The position numbers and the translations under genes were made by a program. From the NCBI GenBank assembly GCA_964487215.1, contig CAZAPU010000025.1, forward strand, positions 1 through 11,660: a DNA stretch of 11,660 nucleotides. The letters are read 5' to 3'. The notes beneath the pieces are model-generated. The model did not search any database. It saw only the letters and a list, made by a program, of their open reading frames with translations, and was not told the origin of the DNA. Source of the DNA: CAG-611 sp964487215. Its GTDB lineage: Bacteria; Bacillota_I; Bacilli_A; RF39; UBA660. Each line of letters opens with the position of its first letter. Position 1 is the stretch's first letter. This document shows positions 1-5,872 of this stretch, piece by piece.

Positions 1-472
1 CTGCTATCCAAAAATTATCTTCTTCTGTTTTAGCAATTCTAGCAGCCGGTATTCCTAAGCTTCTCCACACTTCATATGATTCCTCATCTTGTGGAATAAT
101 ATCATTTCCAGCAAAAACAGTAACTGCCAATTTTTCAACTGGAATATTTAATACTTTAGTTAAAAATTCAAAACTATATGAAATTGATTCTTTTTTAAAA
201 TAATCTCCCAAAGACCAATTACCTAGCATTTCAAAAAATGTATGATGATAAGTGTCACCAATAACATCTAAATCATTAGTTCTAATACATTTTTGATAAT
301 CACATAATCTTGTACCATAAGGATGAGGTTGTCCCATTAAATATGGTATTAATGGTTGCATACCTGCTGTATTAAATAATACTGATGAATCATTTTCAGG
401 TACAAGTGGTGCACTTGGTATTTGTTTATGTCCTTTACTTTCAAAAAAATTAATATATAGATCTTTGATAAT
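1..472 (-). CDS. alaS: Alanyl-tRNA synthetase, N-terminal part (partial, runs off the window)
   Basis: This is the first 157 codons of AlaRS, the cytoplasmic class II enzyme that charges tRNA-Ala. The frame shows the class II aminoacylation core: FFESKGH near the N-terminus, AGMQPLIPYLMG, QKCIRTNDLD, then HHTFFEMLGNWSLGDYF (motif 2 region) and DNFWIAG at the window edge. No frameshift is visible. The start is odd. An in-frame TGA lies at 484-482, and no ATG, GTG or TTG occurs between it and the Met of AGMQ, which is inside the conserved core. Alignment with the family places the true start near the ATT at 472-470, giving (M)IKDLYINFFESKGH. That choice overlaps the upstream kinase gene by 23 bases and implies translational coupling. 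The wording MQPLIPYLMGQPHPYG resembles AlaRS variants I recall from Patescibacteria more than the usual bacterial text. That resemblance is from memory. The product is certain; the start is not. Confidence 0.93.
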   Translation of the reverse strand, partial: MIKDLYINFFESKGHKQIPSAPLVPENDSSVLFNTAGMQPLIPYLMGQPHPYGTRLCDYQKCIRTNDLDVIGDTYHHTFFEMLGNWSLGDYFKKESISYSFEFLTKVLNIPVEKLAVTVFAGNDIIPQDEESYEVWRSLGIPAARIAKTEEDNFWIA

Positions 473-1031
473 CCTTTTTCTTCACTTCCTCAATTTCTTT
501 TAAAATATTACTTAATTGATTTTGATATTCTTCTATTGTACCATTATTATCAATATAGTAATCTGCAAAAACAATTGGTCCACCTTTTGCAAGATTTTCT
601 ATTTCAGCAATATCCCTTTTTCTAGCTTCTTCATTTGTTAAAGGTCTTACCTCACGAATTTTTAATCTATCATATCTAATGTTTTTATTACAAATTATAG
701 CAACAACTATTAAATTATCTAATTCTTTATTTAATATTTGAAGTTCATCCCAAGAATACAATCCATCTAAAACAGTATTTTCCTTAAGGGAAAATTCTTT
801 TATTCTAGGCAACAATATTTTAGCATATGCTCCCATACCTAATTCTTTTCTTAATCTTTCTCTCATCATTTTTTCATTTTCTGGATTAACTTCTAAACCC
901 TCTTCTTCAAGTTTTTCCATTGTTACTCCACCAAAATAAACTTTTTTATATCCTAAATTTATTAACATATCAGCTGCTACTGATTTACCTGCTCCACACA
1001 TTCCTACAATTGCTATAACATTATTTTTCAT
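450..1031 (-). CDS. P-loop nucleotide kinase of the archaeal UPF0200 / dephospho-CoA-kinase-like type
   Basis: This 193-aa cytosolic protein has a P-loop GMCGAGKS at residues 10-17. A GGVTMEKLEEEGLEVNPEN segment (about 34-52), a GAYAK segment, VLDGLYSWDE (about 87-96), and an Arg-rich lid region with R-RPL followed by FADYYIDNNGT (about 155-165) come next. This order matches the archaeal UPF0200 family (P-loop, MGD-like segment, GLEPTPEN, GAVAK, DGIRS, ADYxIxNxGT), which is often annotated as dephospho-CoA kinase-like. Ordinary bacterial CoaE looks different in the region after the P-loop. The substrate is unknown; a nucleoside monophosphate or dephospho-CoA is a family-level guess. ATG is preceded by GGAGG at 1046-1042 with 10 bases of spacing. 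The 3' end overlaps the required alaS frame, so the two are probably co-translated. No clear promoter of its own is seen; readthrough from the permease gene upstream is possible. Confidence 0.72.
   Translation of the reverse strand: MKNNVIAIVGMCGAGKSVAADMLINLGYKKVYFGGVTMEKLEEEGLEVNPENEKMMRERLRKELGMGAYAKILLPRIKEFSLKENTVLDGLYSWDELQILNKELDNLIVVAIICNKNIRYDRLKIREVRPLTNEEARKRDIAEIENLAKGGPIVFADYYIDNNGTIEEYQNQLSNILKEIEEVKKKDYQRSIY
482..490 (-). promoter_or_regulatory. Possible alaS ribosome binding site inside the upstream gene
   Basis: Minus-strand AGGAAGTGA matches the ideal AGGAGGTGA at 8 of 9 bases. It lies inside the last codons of the preceding kinase gene. The core AGGAAG ends 12 bases before the ATT at 472, which is slightly long. 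It is the only plausible Shine-Dalgarno match near the required alaS start, and it overlaps the in-frame TGA at 484-482. Confidence 0.4.
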
Positions 1032-1057
1032 AATTAATTAACCTCCATTTATTAGTT

Positions 1058-1085
1058 AAAAAAACTTAAATTTATTAAGTTTTTT
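1058..1085 (-). terminator. Weak rho-independent terminator after the permease gene
   Basis: An AT-rich inverted repeat (AAACTTAA / TTAAGTTT core, about 11 bp, 5-base loop) is followed on the minus strand by seven T's. Two bases of the permease stop codon lie in the stem. Its low G+C suggests partial termination, which would allow readthrough into the kinase-alaS pair. Confidence 0.55.
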
Positions 1086-2235
1086 ATTCTTTTATTGCTG
1101 CTTTCTTTTTTATTGTTTTAGTTACTTCATATTTTTCATCAAAGTAATTCAACAATATTTTTACTATTGACATAATAGGTGTAGCTAAAATCATACCTAG
1201 TATACCAAAGAAATAACCAAATATCAATAATCCTATCATTACTGTAACTGGATGTAATTTCATTGTTTTGCTCATTATTAATGGTTGTAAAACAATTGAA
1301 TCTATTTGTTGAATAGCAAATGCTACAATAGCACATAATATACCAACCATTGGACTAACAGTAAATCCTACTAATACACATATTGCTCCACCAATCCATG
1401 GACCAACATAAGGAATAACATTAGTTACACCACAAATAATTGCAAATAAGAATGGTGTTGGTAATTTTATAATACTATAACCTATTGCAGATAAAATTAT
1501 TACGATTAATGATATTAATAATGTTCCTTGAACAAAACTTTTTAATGTATTATTTAATTTTCCTAAAATATTTGATAATGACTTATGATATTTTTTAGGT
1601 ACAAAATCAAATACATGTTTTACTCGATCAAAATCTATAAGTAAATAGAAACCTACGATTAATCCAATTAAGAAATTACCAATTCCTGATACTAAAGATG
1701 AAATAAAATTCATTGCTGTTGTTGGTAAACTAGTAGTTAAACTACTACCAAAACTTTCCATTGTTTTATAAATATTGTCTTCTATTCCAGTAAAACTCAT
1801 TCCTGTTGAATTTAATTTATTAAATAAGCTATCAATCCAATTAGTAATTGATAATAATAAATTAGGAATAGTAGTTACAAATTCATTTATTTGTGAATAA
1901 ATCATTGGAATAACTAATCTAAAGAATAAATATAGTAATAAAACAAAAACACAAAATACTACTATAGCACCAATAACTCTTTTAACATTCTTTTTTTGTA
2001 ACCATGTTACAACCGGATCTAATAGCCATGCTATTAATAGACCTATAAAGAATGGAGAGGCAGCTTTTATTGCACCCCATAAATATCCTAAAATATTAAG
2101 TTCTTTTAATAATAAGATCGATACAAATATAATTGCTAGTATCAAACATGTATATAAAATCTTTAGCATTCTCTTTGATAAAACAATTACATCATTTAAA
2201 TTTTCATAATCTAAATTTTCTTTAATTTTTTTCAT
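1084..2235 (-). CDS. AI-2E family transporter (PerM/YtvI-type permease)
   Basis: This 383-aa polytopic inner-membrane protein has the usual length and layout of the AI-2E exporter family. Two hydrophobic segments lie at about 28-48 and 54-78, followed by one at about 86-110. A soluble stretch spans about 120-175, and a C-terminal membrane bundle runs from about 176 onward. Family signatures are present: IPYVGPWIGG at 274-283, QQID...LQPLIMSK at 309-323, KLHPV at 326-330 and FGILGMILATP at 343-353. Members are linked to export of small molecules or to Na+/H+ exchange; sequence alone does not tell which. ATG is preceded by a GGTGGTGAG site. An extended -10 lies only about 20 bases upstream of the start, so its mRNA leader would be very short. 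It follows the terminator of the 56-aa gene and ends in its own weak terminator, so it looks like its own transcription unit. Confidence 0.9.
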   Translation of the reverse strand: MKKIKENLDYENLNDVIVLSKRMLKILYTCLILAIIFVSILLLKELNILGYLWGAIKAASPFFIGLLIAWLLDPVVTWLQKKNVKRVIGAIVVFCVFVLLLYLFFRLVIPMIYSQINEFVTTIPNLLLSITNWIDSLFNKLNSTGMSFTGIEDNIYKTMESFGSSLTTSLPTTAMNFISSLVSGIGNFLIGLIVGFYLLIDFDRVKHVFDFVPKKYHKSLSNILGKLNNTLKSFVQGTLLISLIVIILSAIGYSIIKLPTPFLFAIICGVTNVIPYVGPWIGGAICVLVGFTVSPMVGILCAIVAFAIQQIDSIVLQPLIMSKTMKLHPVTVMIGLLIFGYFFGILGMILATPIMSIVKILLNYFDEKYEVTKTIKKKAAIKE

Positions 2236-2252
2236 TATTTCTCACCACCATA

Positions 2253-2261
2253 AGTATAGCA
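2253..2261 (-). promoter_or_regulatory. Extended -10 promoter of the permease gene
   Basis: Minus-strand TGC-TATACT gives a TGn element plus a 5/6 match to TATAAT. The -35 position holds only T's, so the promoter would depend on the extended -10. It sits between the terminator of the 56-aa gene and the permease start. A start about 7 bases downstream would place the 5' end in or next to the ribosome binding site. Confidence 0.5.
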
Positions 2262-2278
2262 TTTATTTTTTCAAAAAA

Positions 2279-2307
2279 AAACCCTAATTTATTTAAAATT
2301 AAAGTTT
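2279..2307 (-). terminator. Rho-independent terminator after the 56-aa gene
   Basis: On the minus strand AAACTTTAATTT pairs with AAATTAGGGTTT (12 bp including two G-U pairs, 5-base loop). It runs straight into a total of nine T's. The stem begins within the TAA stop codon of the 56-aa gene, which supports that gene being real and transcribed on this strand. Confidence 0.7.
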
Positions 2308-2476
2308 ATTTGTCACAACAGCAACAAGAATTACTACTCATATTTTTCATTGAAAGATCGTCAACCATATCCATTAATTTGTTTTTGTCTTCCTTTGGTA
2401 ACATACAATATGCAATAATTCCTATAGCCATCATTCCTCCAGCAACCAACATTGCCGTTTTTGTACCTTTATTCAT
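2306..2476 (-). CDS. 56-aa single-pass membrane miniprotein with a CCCC C-terminus
   Basis: This short gene reads MNKGTKTAMLVAGGMM... and ends SNSCCCCDK. A hydrophobic Gly/Met/Ile-rich segment at about 8-26 would form one membrane helix. A charged linker (PKEDKNKLMDMVDDL, about 27-41) follows, then a Ser/Asn stretch and four consecutive Cys at 51-54. The start is well supported: GAGGTG at 2488-2483 lies six bases before the ATG. The stop runs into a good terminator. The stop of recD2 is only 35 bases upstream with no terminator between them, so it may be the last gene of the recD2 transcript. I do not recognise the family. The helix-plus-charged-tail layout is loosely like YtxH-type small proteins, but the Cys cluster is not typical of them. 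Metal binding, palmitoyl-like modification and disulfide linkage are possibilities, none shown. Confidence 0.82.
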   Translation of the reverse strand: MNKGTKTAMLVAGGMMAIGIIAYCMLPKEDKNKLMDMVDDLSMKNMSSNSCCCCDK

Positions 2477-2511
2477 GTATTTCACCTCATAATTATTATT
2501 TGAAATAAAAC

Positions 2512-4692
2512 TTATTTAATACATGAAATAATAAAATTTTTTAAATTTGTTTTCCTATTATCTTCCCTATTAGTAAATATTGATTTGATTATTGCTGATT
2601 TTTCACCAATTAATATAAGTTTCTTTTTTGCTCTAGTTACTGCAGTATAAATTAATTTTTTATATAACATACCATTATATTTATTTAAAATCGGAATAAT
2701 TATAGTATCAAATTCACTTCCTTGAGATTTATGTATACTTATTGCATAACCATGTTTTATATTAGAAAAATTTTGAGGAGTAAACTTAACAATATTATTA
2801 TCAAAATCAATAAAAACTTCTTTCTTTGATTCATTAGTGATTTTTATAATCTTACCAATATCACCATTAAAAATATTATCATCAATCATATTTACTAATT
2901 CTAATACTTTATCATTTTCTCTAAAAAGAACTCCATTAATTATTATTTCTTTTTTAAGTTCATCTTTTTGATTAACTAAATTTTGAATATAATAATTTAA
3001 TTCATCTATTCCATTTTCTCCTTTATAGATTGGTGCTAAAACCTGAATAGAATTATAATTAAAATCTTTATAATTAATAATATGTTCTTTTAATTTTTCT
3101 TTCAAATTATCATTATCTGCTTCTACAAATATTAAATCTTCAGAAGTATTAAAAATATCAAAATTTATATCATTATTATTTATATTATGTGCAAGTAATG
3201 AAATATTAGAATATTCATCTTGCCTATATAATTTATTAAGTTTAATGACATCAACACATTCACTATCGATTATATCTTTTAATATTTGACCTGGTCCAAC
3301 ACTTGGTAATTGATTATAATCTCCAATTAGTATTATTTTAGTATTTTTATTTAATCCAAGAAATAAATTATACATAAGATTTGTATCTATCATACTAGAT
3401 TCATCTACGATTACAAATCTAACAGGACTTTTATTTGTTTCATTAATATTAAATGTATTATCTTCTTTATTCCATTTTAAAAATCTATGGATGGTTGCTG
3501 CTTTTAATAATGTTTGCTCGCTTATTCTTTTTGCTGCTCTACCTGTTGGTGCTAAAAGTGCTATTTCATTTTCTAATTCTTCATCACTTAAACCATATTT
3601 TTCTTGATATAATTTAGTAATTGCCTTAATAATAGTAGTTTTTCCAGTACCTGGTCCTCCAGTAATTACTAAAAACTTATTTTTAATTGCAGTTGTTATG
3701 GCAATTAATTGTTCATTATCATATTTAATATTAAAATAGTCTTCTACATTTTTTATTTCTTTATTACTTATTTTTTCTGTACAATCTATATTAGCTAAAT
3801 GAAAGATATAATCCGCAATATATTTTTCTGCTTCATACATAGTATTTAAAAAATACTTTTCTTCTTCTTTAATAACTTGTTTTTGTAAAATTAAATTATC
3901 AATTGCAGTAAGTAATAATTGTTCATCAAAAAGGAATAATTCTTTTTTTGTTGAATTAATTATTTCATTTAATGAAAAATATGTATTTCCTGTTATGAAT
4001 GATAATTCATTCATCATATATTTAATACCAAATTCTATTCTTCTAATATCAGTATCATCAATATTTAAGTTTTTTCTAACTTTCTCTATTTTCTTAAAAT
4101 TAATATCATAAAAATCATCTATTAGAGTATAAACATTAGAATTAACTATTTCAATTGTTTCATCTCTATATTTATTATAAATAGCTAATGACTCTTTTGT
4201 ATCAAATCCATATTTATTAAGTTCAATCATTATTTTATAACTATTTTTATATTTAACTAAATTTTCATAAATAGTATTACATTGTTTTTCTGTTACCTTA
4301 GGAACAGAAAGTAAAATAGAATTATCATTCATTATTTTATCTAAACAGTTGTTTCCTAATACTTCTACTATTTGTGTTGCTTTAGCTTCTCCTATACCAG
4401 GAAATAAATTGCTAGCTAAAAATTCTATAATATTATCTTTATCACTAGGTAAAGTTATTTCATAATAATCAACTAAAAATTGTTCACCATATCTTTCATG
4501 ATTAGTAATTTTTCCATAAAATATATATAAATCAGTTTCATTTAAGTCATTAAAATAACCAGTAAAAGTAATAGTTTTATTTTTTAAACTTTCATACTCT
4601 TCTGTTGCATCTCTAACTTTTATTAAACCAACTACATAGCCTTTATCTGATTTAAAAATATATTTACGAAAATTACCTTTTATATACTCCAT
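2512..4692 (-). CDS. recD2: RecD2-type SF1B DNA helicase (RecD/TraA family)
   Basis: This 726-aa protein is an ATP-dependent 5'-3' DNA helicase of the RecD2 (YrrC) type, acting in repair without RecBC. The N-terminal OB-like region (1-85) is followed by a helix-hairpin-helix around 92-112 (FPGIGEAKA). DNEQL (325-329), Walker A GGPGTGKT (345-352), motif Ia APTGRAAKR (about 381-389), Walker B VIVDES (427-432) and motif III GDYNQLPSVG (457-466) come next. KLYRQ, HGYAISIHKSQGSEFD (647-662) and motif VI YTAVTRA (682-688) complete the helicase core. Length fits RecD2, somewhat short at the C-terminus. A longer reading from a TTG at 4704 is possible, but GGAGG at 4702-4698 lies five bases before the ATG at 4692, which settles the start. 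A promoter sits just upstream (4717-4745), so it can be transcribed independently of the 58-aa gene. Confidence 0.95.
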   Translation of the reverse strand: MEYIKGNFRKYIFKSDKGYVVGLIKVRDATEEYESLKNKTITFTGYFNDLNETDLYIFYGKITNHERYGEQFLVDYYEITLPSDKDNIIEFLASNLFPGIGEAKATQIVEVLGNNCLDKIMNDNSILLSVPKVTEKQCNTIYENLVKYKNSYKIMIELNKYGFDTKESLAIYNKYRDETIEIVNSNVYTLIDDFYDINFKKIEKVRKNLNIDDTDIRRIEFGIKYMMNELSFITGNTYFSLNEIINSTKKELFLFDEQLLLTAIDNLILQKQVIKEEEKYFLNTMYEAEKYIADYIFHLANIDCTEKISNKEIKNVEDYFNIKYDNEQLIAITTAIKNKFLVITGGPGTGKTTIIKAITKLYQEKYGLSDEELENEIALLAPTGRAAKRISEQTLLKAATIHRFLKWNKEDNTFNINETNKSPVRFVIVDESSMIDTNLMYNLFLGLNKNTKIILIGDYNQLPSVGPGQILKDIIDSECVDVIKLNKLYRQDEYSNISLLAHNINNNDINFDIFNTSEDLIFVEADNDNLKEKLKEHIINYKDFNYNSIQVLAPIYKGENGIDELNYYIQNLVNQKDELKKEIIINGVLFRENDKVLELVNMIDDNIFNGDIGKIIKITNESKKEVFIDFDNNIVKFTPQNFSNIKHGYAISIHKSQGSEFDTIIIPILNKYNGMLYKKLIYTAVTRAKKKLILIGEKSAIIKSIFTNREDNRKTNLKNFIISCIK

Positions 4693-4697
4693 GCCTA

Positions 4698-4702
4698 CCT
4701 CC
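4698..4702 (-). promoter_or_regulatory. Ribosome binding site that fixes the recD2 start
   Basis: GGAGG lies five bases before the ATG at 4692. It overlaps the upstream TTG at 4704-4702, which rules that TTG out as the initiation codon. Confidence 0.85.
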
Positions 4703-4716
4703 AACTATATAAAGTA

Positions 4717-4745
4717 ATTATAATACAAACATTTATTTGAGTAAA
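4717..4745 (-). promoter_or_regulatory. Promoter of recD2
   Basis: Minus-strand TTTACT (4745-4740, 4/6 match to TTGACA) and a perfect TATAAT (4722-4717) are separated by 17 bases. Transcription would start near 4710, about 18 bases before the ATG. The site directly follows the terminator of the 58-aa gene, which fits a new transcription unit. Confidence 0.65.
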
Positions 4746-4747
4746 GA

Positions 4748-4772
4748 AAAAGAAGAATTATTTTCTTCCTTT
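4748..4772 (-). terminator. Rho-independent terminator after the 58-aa gene
   Basis: On the minus strand AAGGAAGAA pairs with TTCTTCTTT (about 10 bp with one G-U pair, 5-base loop), merging into a T-rich tract. The TAA stop codon (4760-4758) lies in the loop, and the last codons (Gly-Arg-Lys) form the 5' arm. Confidence 0.65.
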
Positions 4773-4934
4773 TTTATGATCCTCCACCATTTGTGTAACT
4801 TGATCATCTCGTTTTTTATTTTGAATTTCTTCTATTTTTTCATCAACCATTTTTTTAAATAACAATAATTCCTCTTTTGTAGCTTCTTTAGCTTTTTTAT
4901 TCATTAATTCATCTCTTGAAATTTTATTTCCCAT
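4758..4934 (-). CDS. 58-aa charged, probably helical hypothetical protein
   Basis: The product starts MGNKISRDELMNKKAKEATKE and ends DHKKGRK. It is highly charged with no hydrophobic segment, so it is expected in the cytosol. Residues about 17-45 (KEATKEELLLFKKMVDEKI...) look like an amphipathic, possibly coiled-coil helix. GGAGG at 4944-4940 is five bases before the ATG at 4934. An upstream in-frame TTG at 4949 would lie before that site and is rejected. Its own extended -10 promoter and terminator make it a monocistronic unit. I do not recognise a family. It lies immediately downstream of the Hint gene and its relic, a place where immunity genes of polymorphic toxins often sit. Nothing in the sequence itself supports an immunity role. 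Confidence 0.75.
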   Translation of the reverse strand: MGNKISRDELMNKKAKEATKEELLLFKKMVDEKIEEIQNKKRDDQVTQMVEDHKKGRK

Positions 4935-4939
4935 AATAA

Positions 4940-4944
4940 CCTCC
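4940..4944 (-). promoter_or_regulatory. Ribosome binding site that fixes the start of the 58-aa gene
   Basis: GGAGG lies five bases before the ATG at 4934. It lies downstream of the alternative TTG at 4949-4947, so the shorter product is the right one. Confidence 0.8.
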
Positions 4945-4950
4945 ACCAAT

Positions 4951-4959
4951 ATTATATCA
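4951..4959 (-). promoter_or_regulatory. Extended -10 promoter of the 58-aa gene
   Basis: Minus-strand TGA-TATAAT is a perfect -10 hexamer with a TGn extension. The -35 position (TTTAGT, 17 bases upstream) is only a 3/6 match. The hexamer overlaps the end of the Hint relic reading frame. Initiation near 4945 would leave almost no leader before GGAGG. Confidence 0.55.
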
Positions 4960-4990
4960 TATCTTCATTATGAACTAAAACATATTTTAT
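4952..4990 (-). pseudogene. Relic of a second Hint C-terminus (IKYVLVHNEDMI-stop)
   Basis: Read on the minus strand from 4990, this short frame gives IKYVLVHNEDMI and a TAA at 4954-4952. LVHN followed by E matches the C-terminal splice-type block of the Hint gene just upstream, which reads NILVHNESVF. At the DNA level 4965-4980 matches 5014-5029 at 15 of 16 bases, offset by 49 bases. The rest of a Hint domain is absent, since a TAA (4993-4991) precedes it. It is either the leftover end of a duplicated or replaced cassette, or a regulatory direct repeat that happens to encode these residues. Confidence 0.5.
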
Positions 4991-5000
4991 TTAAAGCATA

Positions 5001-5837
5001 TCAAAAAACACTCTCATTGTGAACTAAAATATTCATTTCACTTACATAATAATTATGATTTTCATCTACTGTAAAATTATATACTGTTTTTTGATCATCT
5101 AATTTCTCTTTTTCTACAGATTCTACTTCATATTCTTTATTATCAATAGATATTAATATATCACCTTTTTTTATATTATCTGCTTTCATCCATTCTTTAT
5201 TTACATAGAATGTATGATATGGTGTTGTTTCAATAATTGTATTTCCTACAACTATCTTCATAATTTCATTTACATTATTTATAATTGTTGTTGTTACTTT
5301 CTTTAGTTCAACATTATTTGTATTAAAATTATATGACTGTACTAAATCTTCTGTTGTAATATCTTCTATATTTTTATAACCGTTTTCTGTTACAATTTTT
5401 GTTCCTGCCACAAAACAATAATACCCGTAGTAGCCGATCCAATGTGCATCTCGTCTTTGTCTTATAAGTTGTTGTTCTTTTTGTTCTTTAATCATTTGTT
5501 GTTCTGCACTTGGGTAATATCTATTTCCTGCTTTTAAAGCCTGTTTATAATTATAAAAATAATTTCCTTTGGTATCATATCTGGAATAATGATAAAAACC
5601 AGTAATAAAATCTACTTTATATTTAATATCGCTAGTTATATCTCCATCTAAAGCATAAAATTTATAAATAGTTTTACCAGTTAACAAATTAATATATTTT
5701 GTTTCTCTATTTTTTTTTCTTCTTAACAATACTGTCCAATAATTTTCGTTATCAACATTTTTATTGTTTGAATATGCATTTGGATATGCACTTATGTGTG
5801 CAATAAATAAATCATCTACATCATATTTTTCTAACAT
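5001..5837 (-). CDS. Hint-domain (PT-HINT/intein-like) autoprocessing protein lacking a toxin domain
   Basis: This 278-aa protein has two parts. Residues 1-140 form an unrecognised Tyr/Lys-rich region without signal peptide or membrane segment, ending in a Gln/Arg-rich stretch and GYYGYY. Residues 141-274 are a complete mini-Hint domain without an endonuclease. They hold the catalytic Cys141 in CFVAGTKIVTENGYKNIEDI, the TTPYHTFYV block with His208, and ENHNYYVSEMNILVHN ending at His273-Asn274. The wording is that of pretoxin Hint domains, which cleave off a C-terminal toxin. The residue after Asn274 is Glu, not Cys/Ser/Thr, so true splicing is unlikely while cleavage remains possible. Only ESVF follows before TGA, so no toxin is attached. 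AGGAGG at 5851-5846 fixes the ATG. It has its own promoter and no signal for secretion, so function is open: a decayed toxin carrier, or a self-cleaving regulator. Confidence 0.85.
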   Translation of the reverse strand: MLEKYDVDDLFIAHISAYPNAYSNNKNVDNENYWTVLLRRKKNRETKYINLLTGKTIYKFYALDGDITSDIKYKVDFITGFYHYSRYDTKGNYFYNYKQALKAGNRYYPSAEQQMIKEQKEQQLIRQRRDAHWIGYYGYYCFVAGTKIVTENGYKNIEDITTEDLVQSYNFNTNNVELKKVTTTIINNVNEIMKIVVGNTIIETTPYHTFYVNKEWMKADNIKKGDILISIDNKEYEVESVEKEKLDDQKTVYNFTVDENHNYYVSEMNILVHNESVF

Positions 5838-5854
5838 TCAAAAAACCTCCTAAA

Positions 5855-5872
5855 AATTATGTTAGCATAATT
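5855..5872 (-). terminator. Short hairpin terminator after mtaB, usable in both directions
   Basis: AATTATG pairs with CATAATT around a 4-base loop. On the minus strand it is followed by a short T run. On the plus strand it is followed after one C by eight T's. It lies 15 bases past the mtaB stop codon. The same bases also carry the -10 of the Hint gene. Confidence 0.55.

Noticed and set aside
1139..1336. Minus-strand 65-codon frame inside the AI-2E permease gene.
   Set aside because: It is an alternate frame of a gene with full family signatures and has no binding site of its own.
2310..2492. Plus-strand frame of 60 codons.
   Set aside because: It is antisense to the 56-aa gene, which has a good ribosome binding site and terminator on the minus strand; the plus frame has neither.
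482..5003. Use of genetic code 4 (TGA as Trp), which would remove the alaS start problem and extend the Hint protein by about 11 residues.
   Set aside because: All recognised Trp residues use TGG and no gene has an internal TGA. In an AT-rich code-4 genome most Trp codons would be TGA. The extended alaS would still need a TTG start with a poor binding site.
5001..5837. A splicing intein inserted in a host gene.
   Set aside because: The residue after the terminal Asn is Glu rather than Cys, Ser or Thr, and only four residues follow, so there is no real C-terminal extein.
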